DNA of 64,000 nt from Aphrocallistes beatrix (taxonomy: Eukaryota > Porifera > Hexactinellida > Sceptrulophora > Aphrocallistidae). The first letter of the stretch is position 1. Every line of letters starts with the position of its first letter. The stretch is taken from contig OY725503.1 in assembly GCA_963281255.1 (NCBI GenBank), positions 558,001-622,000 of the forward strand, in the 5' to 3' direction. The notes beneath the pieces are model-generated. The model worked only from the letters and a program-made list of their open reading frames with translations. It had not been told where the DNA came from and did no database searches. Of this stretch, positions 1 through 34,624 are shown one piece after another. Position numbers and translations under genes: made by a program.

Positions 1-22927
<22,927 letters not shown>

Positions 22928-24265
22928 TTCTTTAAAAAGGAATCTATACACAATAAAATATCTTCTACAATGGGTGAACTGGACTGGACTGTTCTGTCTG
23001 CTATCTCATAAGTAAGAGAGAGCTAATATTGTGGACAAGAAGAAAATATTCACTTTTAGAGAATCGAAATCAAAGAACTCACTCTATAAAAATGCAATGG
23101 AATATTTGTTTCATGAAAGAGTGGAGTCCTAACCTAAACACGAACTGGAATTAGAGTAGAGTTGTGTGAAATTTCGGAGATTATTTCGTTCCATGAAAAT
23201 AAAGCGCGAAAATAGTTCAACTCTTATGATTGTATATTTTTTAGATTTCACAATACAACCATTCAATTCAAAATAGTAATATTTTCCAGATAATTATTAT
23301 TCCATATTTCCACTGGAATTCTATCCGTGTTTCTATTCGGGTCATATCGATCCAGTGGTTCCCAACCTCTTTTACCTCGTGCACCCCCTGACACCTAAAA
23401 ATTATTTTGTGCACCCCAGGACCCACCTAAGTCTGAAAAACTCTATTGATCCGACTTGTCATTGCAATAAGGACGACATAATCTTCATAATGACTATTGA
23501 GACTGACCAGTCAGTCGGTATCAAAATACACTTCAAATTATCAATGTAAATGATTGCTACAATAATGTAATTTTAAATTACTAGTAACTAATATGATCAA
23601 TGCGCCTCTTGATCTTGAGTCTTGACTAAATCAGCAATACGAGGGGGAGTTTTTGACAATGCAACTCGCATGCATCCCATGCACCCCCGACTAAGGACCC
23701 GTGCACCCCAGTTTGGGAATCGCTGTATCGATCGAACATTTGGATATAATGGTTTAATCAATGAACTGCTAGCAACTCCCATATTTATCCACAAGGACGC
23801 TGAAGTCAAATATCAGATAACCTAATTAAATGCCTAATAAAACACAAAATAAACTAGCCACTATCCATCCAAATCTAAAACTTTTGTAGAGTATGCGAGT
23901 ATCTAATTACCATACGTCTCCTATCTTCAAGACAAATTAAGCGACGTATTCTATTCTAGGGTGATTACGGTCAGTTTTTCCTGAAAATCCCTGGATTTTT
24001 GCCAAAATTTGAAAATGTCCAAGATTTGTCCAGTGTCCTAGTTATGGCTCAAACACCACGGAACATGGCGGAACATTTAACTTTAAAACACCATAGATTG
24101 AACAAACGGCCTCGTATCACGATTCTGAGTTGAAAGCTGCGACAATTTTGCGTACGAATGTTAAAAACCTTAAAACAACTTTTTCATTACAATTAATTTA
24201 GGGTAAAAATAGTTAGAAAAGTGAAGAAGGGTGGGTATATAAGATATAAGAGAGTGGCACTAAGT
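22928..24265. other. Intergenic region upstream of the receptor, downstream of the espin-like gene
   Basis: Presumed promoter region of the receptor gene (minus strand) lies just above 22928; I see no clear TATA box. A hAT element at 23353-23725 is the only annotated repeat. The rest is AT-rich with no gene-like frame. Confidence 0.5.
23353..23725. mobile_element. hAT-like element with perfect 8-bp target duplication
   Basis: 373 bp from CAGTGGTTCCCAACCTC to GGGAATCGCTG. The direct repeats TATCGATC at 23345-23352 and 23726-23733 are identical. Internal runs of gcacccc. Non-autonomous. Confidence 0.88.
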
Positions 24266-27200
24266 CTAGTTGGCGAGGGATGTGTTCGCTTCTACGGTAG
24301 CGACTTTCGCAGATGGAACTCTCGCTTTTAGTTCTCGCACGATCTCATTCTCCTTGGCGAGGTCCTCCGTATCATCTGCTACTCTGGCCTCCTGGATCAA
24401 AGCGTTCAGGACTTGCCTCTTCTTGCTCGGATCCATGCGTGCGTAGAGTCCCATAATCGCTTCATCTGACAAATGTCCTAAGGTTTAGCGCCGAATAAAC
24501 TTTTGAAAGTCGACACAACTGCCAATTAAATTCATACATTCATAAAAGGCGCGAGAGGAGTTTCGAGATTTTTATATTTTCAATTCCCGCCAAAGACACG
24601 GGGTCCATTCTATTTATAGCAGGGACCCCGTATTTCTAAAGTTTCCTCGCCCAAAATGACTTAATCGGAAATGAGTTAGCAAAATCCAACGATGTTCTTA
24701 TAACCGTATCCACTGTACTAATAGCAATCGATCAAATATCAAAAATAATTGCGAGTTTTTGGGGTATCGAGATCTGAAAAGGTTAAGTAACACTGCTCTC
24801 TACCCTCTTTAGGTGGGGCGATTATTCGAGTATCTAAGGCAGCGGTTTTCAACCTTTTTTTTTTACTGTGGACCCCCTATAGCGATTTTCCTATATTCTG
24901 TGGACCCCCTCCTATTAACCGTAATACAAATTTCGAATCCTGTGGACCCGCTGATATCTTCTGTGGAGTTGGGAACCACTGATCTAGGGTGTTTAATGGG
25001 GCGTGGAATGTAAACTAACTGCCATTATATGTATCAACCCCCACCAACTCACCCACGTCGATTCCTTCCACGGTCTGTCCTGTACTGATAGGCCGGCGTT
25101 CTTTAGGTCTGGTGGGATCGTTGAAAATAACGAACTTTCCTTTCCCACTCTTTTCCTTCAATTCTTCCTCCGTCAATTCTCTCTCCACCTTAAGCTCAGC
25201 CTGAGACACTCCACCCACGAATGAAGTACGCTGTGTCACCATCACGAACTCTTGATTCGACTAAAATAACAGTGAAGGAATTCCAGATACGGAACAGTTA
25301 GTGAAAGTGTTTTTGTACTCAAGAAATCCTCAGTGAGTATCCAAGGAAATATGGTACAGGTGACTCTGCTTTTTCGGGACACTTTGGTCCCGGATATTTT
25401 GTCCCAATTAAGCGGAGTTCCCAATTAACCGATGAAATTTAGTATTAGCTTCTATGTAAGGGAACAATTCCGTTCCAGGAGACTTGTCCCATTTAAGTAT
25501 CCTTTAAATCATATAGCTAAATATGGATTGTATATGTTGATGGGTTTATTTGTTTATATTGCTTCACACCTTGCTTCCTTTCTTCTCCACTTCCTGCGTA
25601 GTGGTTTCTTCGCTGATTGGGAGCAGAGGGTGCTCGTTGATGTCCACCTGAGAGCTGTGGTTGCTGTCGCTATCCTGAGGAGTAATTGTGTCGTTGTCTG
25701 ACAAATTGGCAGTGTCCTCTAGATAGTCGGCGATTCCTGGGATTCCTTCCCCTAGCTTCTTCTTCAGGTTGCGACTCTGTTCCCTGCGAGACATTCCAGG
25801 CCCACTTGGCGTTGTGAACTAATCAACAATAATAAGAATTCTTAAATTTTCAAAGAAATCTTGAGAAAAATAACCAAAAATAACCATTGAAACCCAGGAT
25901 TGCATACATCCATGGTCCAAAAATAAATATCGACATAACTCACATCAATCTGTAAACTTGTATCTTGAACTGGTCCGCTACCTTGACTGGCATTCTTTCT
26001 GGTTGCTGGGGGCGAGTGTATCGGCGCGTAAGAAGGAATTACAGTCTTCGTAATCAGCCGAGATTCTCTCCTGCTGCTACTCTCCAACTCCGCTTCAAGG
26101 CCTGGATCCAGAGCAGTCGTTACAGTCTAGAAGAATGTTGATTTGAATATTCATGATCTTAGTAAGGGGAATCATTGCTTTCACAGATATAACAGACTCC
26201 ACCTTCTGCCAATTGAATTGCATGTCATTAAACTGCTTATTCAAGTCATCGATTTCCTGAGCCAGTTTGTCCAGACCGAAGAAATCGTCCCCGGAGAGAT
26301 CTTGAGATGTGTAGAGAGACGGAGTTTTCAGAATTTCTCCCTGGGCCCCTACGGACTTCCGTGTCTGACTCCGGATAGAGACGGTCTCCTCTGCTTCTAA
26401 GTTCTCCTTGCTCGGCTCCTCCAGGAGGGGGGCAAGAGCAACTTCTAGTGACTCGGGTCGCCGGGCCGTTTCTGACTCCGAACCGGAGTCTTCTTTCTAA
26501 AAATAGACTCAACCAGATAATGGACCAGGGATAGGACACTTTTGGGTGGGCGAGTATTCGAGGGTAAAGGCGGCACCACTGATGGGGTACAGGGCGGAGC
26601 GGTACCAGGGGGGATGGCATCTTGAGCTTTTGCCCTGGATTTCATTGGACCGAGTCCGACCGACCAAAGCTAAATCACAGTAAGGGCTCACACGGATTTT
26701 TTCTTTGACTCCGCCTCGCCCTGGGAACAGGTGGGTACATCTTTTTCGAAAATTATTTTGATAGCTGCTGTCTTTTTACGGTGGATTTTGGATAGTTTTG
26801 TCTCTAGCAACAAGAGGATGATGGTTGGACATTTATGTCGGTTTGTCAGTATATTATGTTATTTTGGAATTCGAATGTACCCCCACATGGACTGTTCGAG
26901 GGTAATTCAATTTTGAACAAACGAAATACACGTGCATAAAAATAGAATTGTTAGTCTATTATAGTTAACTAACTTACCGATCCCATTCTGCCTTCTACTT
27001 GGGTGGCATATTTCACTTCATCGAAGGAGAGTCGAGATTTCTTCAAATCTTCGGCCTCCTTGACACTCACACTTTCTGCTACCGCCTCTGTCTCATCCTT
27101 GGAGGACAGACTGGTGCGACGTGATCCTCCAGACGACAAACCTTTGCTCGTAGGCGCCTTACCTATAAAGTATATTCAAAATAAGTCAAATATTCCGATT

Positions 27201-30200
27201 AGCCAATCTTAATACAGTATCCTGGCCCAAAGTATTGGAACATTGCTTTGCATCATAAATAATACTAAAATGGGTCTCTCCATTGAGGTCAATTCATTAA
27301 ATTCACGACAGCTACTGAAAATCTGATATCAAATTCGAAATCTACACACTCGAGTTACTCAGTTTAGAAGTTTTCTATTAATCAATTATGCCTAAAGGGA
27401 ATTAATATCGCTTGTGCCACCTTGATCCAGTTGTTCCCATAATATATAATGGTGGCAAGTGGCACAAGGTGATACTAGGAATTGCGTTTTGGAAAGGATT
27501 ATCTATAGGAACCTTCTAGATTGATTTATTCGAGTGTGTATAATTCGAAATTGATTATTTCATTAACCTGAGTGGTTTCAATCGATTGACGTCCATAGAT
27601 AAACCCATTTTAGTATTACTAGTATTACATGTTAAAATGCTTAATATGATTTTTTTTGTTTAGTTGTTTGTCCGAATTGATTGAAGAATTGGCAAGTCGT
27701 ATAGGTATGAAAATTGGTTATAAGGTGTCAAAAGGTGTCAAATGAGTTATAACCGGAGTTATAACTGGAGTTACAACTGGAGTTATAACTGGTGTTATAA
27801 CTGGAGTTACAACTGGAGTTATAACTGGTGTTATAACTGGTGTTATAACTGGAGTTATAACTGGAGTTACAACTGGAGTTATAACTGGAGTTATAACTGG
27901 AGTTATAACTGGAGTTATAACCGGAGTTATAACTGGAGTTACAACTGGAGTTATAACCGGAGTTATAACTGGAGTTACAACTGGAGTTATAACCGGAGTT
28001 ATAACTGGAGTTACAACTGGAGTTATAACTGGTGTTATAACTGGAGTTATAACTGGAGTTATAACTGGTGTTATAACTGGAGTTATAACTGGAGTTACAA
28101 CTGGAGTTACAACTGGAGTTATAACTGGAGTTATAACCGGAGTTATAACTGGAGTTACAACTGGAGTTATAACTGGTGTTATAACTGGAGTTATAACTGG
28201 AGTTATAACTGGAGTTATAACTGGAGTTATAACTGGTGTTATAACTGGTGTTATAACTGGAGTTATAACTGGAGTTACAACTGGAGTTTTAACTGGTATT
28301 ATATACATAATAATATTTTACATAATAACTGATTTGACGTTTTAATCACCTAGGCTGATGGAAAGCTTTTTGAGGTAGACTTTCATCTCGTCGTTCCCTG
28401 ACTCCATCCCGAGTGAATACGGGGTTGCTTTATTCAAATCGTCCGCAAAGCAGTTGGCTCCTTTGTCCACTAAAAGCCTCAGACATTCCAATTCTCCGTT
28501 GTCAGCAGCATCATGAGCTGGAGTCCCTCCCATCTCGTCTGTCACTTTCACACCTGTGCCACTTGGATCGTTGTCCAGCAACCATCTCAATGTGCCCACG
28601 TGGCCCTTACTCGCCGCGAAATGAATGGGAGTAGCTCCATCTCCTGAAAATATAGATAATATATTTAAGTACACACAAGTTTACAGTACAGATATGTTCT
28701 CAGGGGTTTACATTCTGGGAGAGGAGCTAAACGGGTGCATCAACTCACCGGTCTGTGCGATTATCGCCTCCTTGCCTAGGTTCTCCACCAGGTACTTCAC
28801 CACTCGTGTGTGTCCATTCTGGGCCGCCGCGTGTAGAGGCAGCATACCGTCATTAGCTCGCAGCCCAGAACTGCACCCCAGACTCCCGATCAGGAACTCC
28901 AGAATGTGCAGGCGTCCCTCTTGAGCTGCGAAGTAGGCCGGAGTAGTCCCGTCCTCTACGGTAAGGGTGGCCAGGCTGGGAGAAGATTTGAGGAGCACCT
29001 AACAGTCACTAATGTAATGATATGAATCCACAGTGAAAATAAGTATTGGAGTCTGTAGCAATAGTAAAAAGTCGAAATTCCATTTTATTCACAGTTGACT
29101 CTGCTTAATTAGGACATTGGCTAATCGGGACAAAATATCGAGTTCCTATAGTAGCGGTTTCAACCTTTTTTGGCTGTGGACCCCTATAGCGATTTTCTTA
29201 TATTCTGCGGACCCCCTTCTATTAACCGTAACACAACATTTCGAATCCTGTGGACTCCCTGATATATTATGTGGACCACTAAGGGGTCCATGGACCCCAG
29301 GTTGGGAACCACTGTCAACTCCGCTTAATCGGGACAAGTCTCCAGGAACGGAATGGTTCCCATACATAGAAGCCAAGACTAAATTTCATCGGTTAATTGG
29401 GACAAAATTTCCGGGACCAAAGTGTCCCGATTAAGCGGAGTCGCGTGTATTTACTGTAGAACCATTTGAGCTGCCATTCTCACCTTGAGGCACTCCAAGT
29501 GTCCGAGTGCAGCACAGATGTGAACATCGCTCTCCTCCGACTTTGAAGGGTCTCCAAAGGCGGCAGAGCCAAACTCGTCCAGCAGCCACTCCAGGATGGA
29601 CGGGTTGTCCCGCAGGATGGCTAGCTTGAGAGGTGTGAATCCCAGTTTGTCGTAGAGGGTGGCTACCTCTAGGCGGTGGTTGAGGTCATAGTTCACGATC
29701 AGCTTCAGCATGTCCAGGTTCCCCTGTGCCGCTGCCACGTGGCCCGGCGTCTCTCCATTCTTCGCCCTCTCATAGATGGAGAGATCTGAAAAGAGGGACG
29801 GATGGATATCCAAACTTGCCAACAAGGGATTGTCTAGGAGCGCGAGACGCTCCTTTATGCGTATGATTTTAAGCCTCAGAGTGTTTAGGAGCGTGAAAAT
29901 CCAGAATGATACATGATTTACTGTATTATGATGTTATTTATCGATTTAGGCGTATGAAAATTTAGGTGTTTGAGGCTAGGAGCGTATCTCTGGAGGGCTG
30001 TATAATACCCTGCTTGCCAACTGTCCCGTTTTGGCGGGACATTCCACCTTTTTCACTCTTCTTTGAGCTATTTCTCGAGTGTCCCGCTTTTACATGAAAA
30101 TTCCCCAAATATGTCCCGTTTTTTTATTCCATGTACTATAATAATTCTCTATTGCGTCCCGCCATGTCCCGTGAAATTCAACGCTGCGTCCCGCTTTTAT

Positions 30201-30562
30201 CATGGCTCAAGTTGGCATGTATAAACATATCAACAAATCTAACGAAAAAACTATCAACAAATAGTCCATAAACTAATTAAAGTTCCTGTCTACGTTATCC
30301 GCAGTAGCTATAACATACCTGAGTTATTCAGGATCCATCTGAACGCGCGAATTTGGTTCTCTCTGGCCGCCAAATGGATCGGAGTGGCTCCATTGGCATC
30401 ATGGCGCTTGAACAATTTGGGTTTTTGTTTCAGAGACAATTCCAAGCAAGGAATGTGTCCTAGCATGGCAGCTTTGTGCGCTTTCAAATCAATGCTGAGG
30501 CAATAGTCACAGAACTTCTCGTCTTTCTTGCTCTTAGGTTTCGGAGCTATTTTCCTCTTCAT
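24266..30562 (-). CDS. Espin-like ankyrin-repeat protein, 11 exons
   Basis: Exons: 30319-30562, 29484-29785, 28749-28998, 28350-28643, 26978-27162, 26514-26669, 26203-26496, 25944-26126, 25570-25818, 25053-25260, 24266-24477. The frame stays open through all junctions and gives about 858 residues, close to the 854 I recall for human espin. The first four exons encode ankyrin repeats; the last (DGATPIHFAASKGHVGTLRW, GGTPAHDAADNGELECL) closely follows espin's final repeats. The rest is Ser/Glu-rich and low in domains, with a short helical C-terminus (DPSKKRQVLNALIQEA). Espins bundle actin in microvilli and stereocilia; I did not find a clear actin-bundling module or polyproline stretches, so function beyond scaffolding is uncertain. 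Start chosen at MKRKIAPKPKSKK, just before the first repeat. Confidence 0.72.
24602..24700 (-). mobile_element. Family J repeat
   Basis: ggtccattctatttatagca, cctcgcccaaaatgactt and cggaaatgagttagc in family order. Just upstream of the last espin-like exon in its intron. Confidence 0.65.
24840..24981. mobile_element. hAT-like element (gtggacccc family)
   Basis: Starts CAGCGGTTTTCAACC and ends GGGAACCACTG; flanks ATCTAAGG and ATCTAGGG are a 7/8 target duplication. Related copies at 29147-29311, 47572-47742, 62957-63035. Confidence 0.8.
25357..25498. mobile_element. PogoB MITE, truncated
   Basis: Left end CAGGTGACTCTGCTTTTTCG present; right end stops at cttgtcccatttaag. Espin-like gene intron. 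Confidence 0.65.
27261..27616. mobile_element. Imperfect long palindrome
   Basis: aatactaaaatgggtc at the left returns inverted as aacccattttagtatt at the right; more inverted words (ccttgtgccac) in the middle. About 50 bp upstream a Tc1-like cagtatcctggcccaaagta occurs. Decayed Tc1-type element likely. Confidence 0.45.
27655..27738 (+). repeat. Dispersed repeat end adjoining the minisatellite
   Basis: gtttgtccgaattgattgaa onward matches the reverse complement of 54480-54545. It ends exactly where the 12-bp array begins. Confidence 0.55.
27739..28300. repeat. 12-bp minisatellite (GGAGTTATAACT)n
   Basis: About 46 units with few variants (ggagttacaact, ggtgttataact, ggagttataacc). The core AGTTATAACT is its own reverse complement. 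It sits in the espin-like gene intron between exons 26978-27162 and 28350-28643. Frames on both strands stay open (VITP and SYNW repeats) only because the unit is four codons. Confidence 0.95.
29092..29450. mobile_element. Composite: PogoB pieces around a gtggacccc-family hAT element
   Basis: PogoB-like 29095-29146, hAT-like 29147-29311 (tagcggtttcaacc to gggaaccactg), then PogoB 29311-29448 ending gcggagtcgcgtg. Espin-like gene intron. Confidence 0.6.
30008..30224. mobile_element. Family E repeat
   Basis: ttgccaactgtcccgttttg to atggctcaagttggcatgta. Next to the first espin-like exon's donor. Confidence 0.7.
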
Positions 30563-30613
30563 TCTAGCTGCGCTTATGTGAAATTGTTTAATTCTATTTT
30601 TACGAAACTCATA

Positions 30614-31112
30614 TATGCTAACTGTCCCGTTTTTGGCGGGACATCCCACTTTTTTATTAATACAGTCGACTCCGCTTAATAGGGTCGCATCGGTCAGAGG
30701 GCATTTTGGCCCGATAAAGCGGAGAACCCTATTAACCGAAAATATTTTGTATTAGCTTCTATGTGTGAGAGCTATTCCGGTCCTGCCAAAAGTGGCCCGA
30801 TTAAGCGGAGTCGACTGTAGTTAATATTCTCAAATGTCCCGTTTTTACAAGGAATTTCTCCATTATGTCCCGCTTTTAAGATTACATTTATATTAATATC
30901 TTCTATTGCGTTTCGCCGTAAATCAAAGTAAATCCAAAAAGTGGGGGGTACATATTATTTAGAGGGAGTGAAGCGATGGATATTAGTGTACCCCAAGCAA
31001 CAAAGTGGGGGGTACATGTACCCCCTGTACCTCCCAGGATTACGCCCATGCCTGCGAAAATCAACGCTCATCTGCCCTACGATTTTATCATGGCTCATGT
31101 TGGTATGTGCGA
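30614..31112. mobile_element. Family E repeat interrupted by PogoA and by a gtaccccc-rich insert
   Basis: E sequence at 30614-30660 continues at 30819-30930 and 31050-31112. PogoA occupies 30663-30817 (CAGTCGACTCCGCTTAATAG to CGACTG, TA flanks). A second insert, about 30935-31050, has gtggggggtacat twice and ends tcccaggattacgccc. Confidence 0.65.
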
Positions 31113-31285
31113 AATTTCGAAGATCAGTGGTTTCCGGATTGTCTGTTGTTAGTGAATAAACCCTTTTGGAGTATAAAACGACACAAATACCATCAGGCAT
31201 AATAACATTAACCCAATTGACCCAAGATATTAATGATAACCTAAAATCTAACCCCACTAAATCTCCTACAGACTCTAACTAGCGT

Positions 31286-31828
31286 TCACTTCCCAGGCAG
31301 AATGATGCCGTCGTATTTGGTCTGAAACCACTTAATGGATTCGTCTTTCGTGATTCGATGCTTACTTCCAACTCTCGATTGGCACCTTTTACGCTTGGAC
31401 ACATTGAAACCCGCCCTGCCTAGCACCACGAAAATATCCATCCCGAAAATACCGATCCCCGGATCGTATTTGATTCCCAAATCGATGTGCTCTTTTATCC
31501 CGAAGCCAAAGTTGCCTTGATTCGAGAAGTTTCCTTGCCTCAGTTCGTACTCTTTCACTTTCAAAGCATTTTCTAAAATGCTCTCTGCCTTTGGTCCTCT
31601 CACGGTGCAATGAACGGCGATTTTCTCGTTTCGTCGGATCCCGAATGAGCGGACGGTGTAGCGGGCTTTGGAGTAGACAAGGTGTTTCTGGTCTGTCACA
31701 GCTGTCAACACTTTCGCAGCTTTCGTGAGTCGATCCCCGCTCTCTCCCACGCAAATGTTCAGACAGAGCTTCTCAATGAAAATATCGCGCATTTTGTTCT
31801 CGGTTTTCTTACGTTTTGCGTCCGCCAT
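31286..31828 (-). CDS. RPL11: 60S ribosomal protein L11 (uL5), intronless
   Basis: 180 residues from the ATG in [15 protein letters not shown]; a 6-residue upstream extension is open but less likely. The sequence is unmistakable: [57 protein letters not shown], and the end [14 protein letters not shown]. The protein binds 5S rRNA and helix 84 in the central protuberance and, in vertebrates, links ribosome stress to p53 through MDM2. The loop around [14 protein letters not shown] is a little divergent. No intron interrupts the frame, unlike vertebrate RPL11, so it is either a retrocopy that stayed intact or a lineage that lost its introns. Confidence 0.92.
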   Translation of the reverse strand: MADAKRKKTENKMRDIFIEKLCLNICVGESGDRLTKAAKVLTAVTDQKHLVYSKARYTVRSFGIRRNEKIAVHCTVRGPKAESILENALKVKEYELRQGNFSNQGNFGFGIKEHIDLGIKYDPGIGIFGMDIFVVLGRAGFNVSKRKRCQSRVGSKHRITKDESIKWFQTKYDGIILPGK

Positions 31829-33501
31829 TTCTAATTCCTTCTTCAAGTTCTAATTTCGGATTAGAAAAATTTGCGGTTATTTGACCTTAGGCGCCGAACC
31901 CGGTGTGGCTGGGGGAACTCGGGCGAAAAATGGTAGATAGACGTGTGACAAAATTTGGATGTGAGCCTCTCAAAAACCCCTTCAATTGGCTAATGATTCT
32001 CAAAGTTATCCCCCTGAATTAGGCTATTGGGCCTTCAAACGTTGCGTAACGCTTCCAAGGGGTACCGGGGGTAGCAAAGTGTGACAGTCCTCTCATTGTT
32101 GTATCACAAGATGGTCAAAAGCGTGACATAGAGAAGGAGGGGTGTCTAAAATCAGAGAATTAATGTTGAACGAACCCATATATCTCGCTATGTTGAAGTT
32201 TGGTATGTCGGACTATTTTCAAGTTCAGATTCACACCCATAATTGTTTTACGGCGTTGTGACAACCTTGTGCTGATGGAGATCAAGGGAGTACCGAACTT
32301 AGCGACAAAAAAAACGATGCGAAAAAAAGGGGGGAAATATTTCGACTCCATTTATTCCAGGAACCATATTTCCTACCGTATGGGTAAGGTTATATTTCTG
32401 TTTGTGCAAGAAATAGAAATTCCTTAGAGGAAAACTGTATTTAGTGTTGATACCAAACCAAACTGGAAATATCTAAATCTGTCCATATTTTGCCCAAACC
32501 ATTGATAGTTCACTGCTCACCTAATTAGAACACCAATGTAGGGTGTGACTAATCCGGGATGGGTCGGGTCAATGAGGTGTTTTATCCTTCCTGTCCCTGA
32601 AAACATGAACTTTTCATAATTCTACTTTTCTTTAGACAAAGTTAGTGTTCATTACCGTTTGAATGACTCCTATTAAGACGTAAAGAAACTTTGCTTCCAA
32701 AGCTACTGTCGATTGCAAATTTGAACTACAGTTTCAAACAATACAACTTGTGGTCATACTTATCAATGGAGTAATGATATAGACGAACTAAAACCTACAC
32801 AATTACACTCAATTTAGGGTCGACATGTCTTGTATCGAAAAAGCATTGCTCCTCTATTGCGCCAACCATAAAAGGCCACAAACAATAATTTCTTGCTAAT
32901 CAAATAAAATAAAACTGTTCATTCATTTTTCAATTCTCAAAATGGATGATTTAATGATTTCAGATTGTTGTGGTAGAGCTAATTGCTTCGTCGGGTCATT
33001 GTTGCACATGATTAAGTCAACTCTACAAACCTGTAAGCAGATACTCAGAGATAGAAAGATATATATTTGTATATATACATGTATCCACAGAGGTAACTAG
33101 TCATTTGATTCATTAAACTGATAATTATGCAGCGAGGATAAGTTGGTAGAAGAATAGATAGACTGACATTTCTGTAACTTCCGATAAACTGAAAATATTA
33201 ACAAAAAATTGATTTTCTTTATCAGCAACTTTTGCTAACTTTTATGAATTGAAAAATTTATTGAATTAGCAGACAAATGCAGTGAAAAAGGAACTAAATC
33301 TTTCTTATCATTTGTTCTTACAAGAATTCCATGAACTACTTTCAAGCATTTGCATTCGATTGCAATTTGTCTACAAATGATTATCCATCGCTAATCGTGA
33401 AACCACTACCCACTACGAAGAGTCACTAGATTGCACCACTACGTAAAACCATCATATTAGCCTGCATGCGTTAAAACAAAATACACCAAAACTCCATTTA
33501 G
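31829..33501. other. Intergenic, RPL11 upstream to PPxY gene 1 downstream
   Basis: A C/G-richer stretch at 31860-31930 just upstream of RPL11 is a likely promoter. The remainder is AT-rich; I see no repeat family or convincing gene. Confidence 0.4.
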
Positions 33502-33834
33502 TTACAGCTCCACTGGCAAACCAGTGTGCTGCATGGAACAATGTTTAACACTGACAACTTCACAGTAATCTGGCAACACTTCTTGAGCCCAGGCCTGCGA
33601 ATAAGGTGGCGGTCTGAAGTCTTCAATACTTGTAATGGTAGGCGCAGGTTGTATTGGTCTGTTAGTGTGGTCGTAACGTGGATGTATTGTGTGGGAGATA
33701 ATGGTTGACATGCACCATTTGAAGAGGAGTAGGAAGATAGTTGTCGCTGTTCCGAGTAGCACTCCTCCCACACAGAGTAAGGATATTATTATAGATAGCG
33801 AACTGCTGTCATCAATCATTGCAATTAATGCCAA
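33502..33834 (-). CDS. Small single-pass membrane protein with a PPPY motif
   Basis: 110 residues. A hydrophobic segment at about residues 13-40 (LSIIISLLCVGGVLLGTATT onward into FLLLF) ends at Lys-Trp-Cys, followed by a cytoplasmic-type tail with RPPPYSQAW, a classic ligand for type I WW domains such as those of Nedd4-family ubiquitin ligases or YAP. No signal peptide apart from the helix, so probably a type III membrane protein. A neighbour 0.8 kb away has the same plan. I do not recognise a named family. The ATG at MIDDSSS is an alternative start five residues in. Confidence 0.5.
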   Translation of the reverse strand: MALIAMIDDSSSLSIIISLLCVGGVLLGTATTIFLLLFKWCMSTIISHTIHPRYDHTNRPIQPAPTITSIEDFRPPPYSQAWAQEVLPDYCEVVSVKHCSMQHTGLPVEL

Positions 33835-34624
33835 GCCATGCTTGTTTGTGGATTTTATACTACACTACTCATTCTGTTAGCCTAATGCATCAAGGTGTTG
33901 TTCATAAATTTGGTAGAGAAAGTTAAAAATCGATGCCATTCGTAAACTTATCCTTTTGTTCTCTTGATACTATAGTGAATATCGTTTATCCATAGAATAG
34001 AATGCAATGCATGAGCGTATCAATGCACGATAAATGTCAATTATGGAGTATGTGCCAAATTCATAATAGCAAAAAGAGATCCACATTTTGAATATACATA
34101 TTTTTTTATCTACGAATGTGTTTAGATAGTAACTTAGTAACAAGAATATCATATTATAATTTGAGAATACATACGAAGTACAAGTATTAACTAGGTTTCC
34201 ATATTATTATAATGCTTACACACTTGTATCGAGATATTCTGTTTGTAAGAAGGATGTCATGTGCTATCACAAACAGAATTTCCTCATACGTAAAAGCTAA
34301 TATTAAAACACACTGGTTAATTGAGAACTCTGATCAATTTGGAGAATTTGATTGGACCCGACTGCTTTGTGATTATTGTCATGGTTAATAATAGGTTTTA
34401 GAGCAAACTTAACACCATTAAAGACTAGAAACAGACAGTGGGATTAAAAGAGAGTTCGTTTATGAAATTCCAACTTTTTATTGAGTTCATTGTTGAAAAT
34501 CTCAAATCCTTTGTATTACTGGTGTCAAAAAATCTTTGGTTGTGATTATTTAATTAACCCTTCTAAAAAGGGAACATTAAAATTAACGATTGTTTAATTG
34601 CAATATTAAACAATTGAGCAACAA
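33835..34624. other. Spacer between the two PPxY genes
   Basis: AT-rich. A decayed PogoB-like stretch may lie at 34215-34370 (words aaaagctaatattaaa and ttaattgagaactc). Nothing else seen. Confidence 0.35.

Noticed and set aside
26246-26691. Minus-strand frames around the espin-like middle exons in other phases
   Set aside because: The phase chosen is the only one consistent with flanking junctions; the others are shadows.
27739-28300. Possible CRISPR-like array
   Set aside because: Repeats are contiguous 12-mers with no spacers, in an animal gene intron.
27718-28332. 196-codon frames on both strands (VITP and SYNW repeats)
   Set aside because: A 12-bp repeat without stops is open on both strands; no start context, and it is an intron of the espin-like gene.
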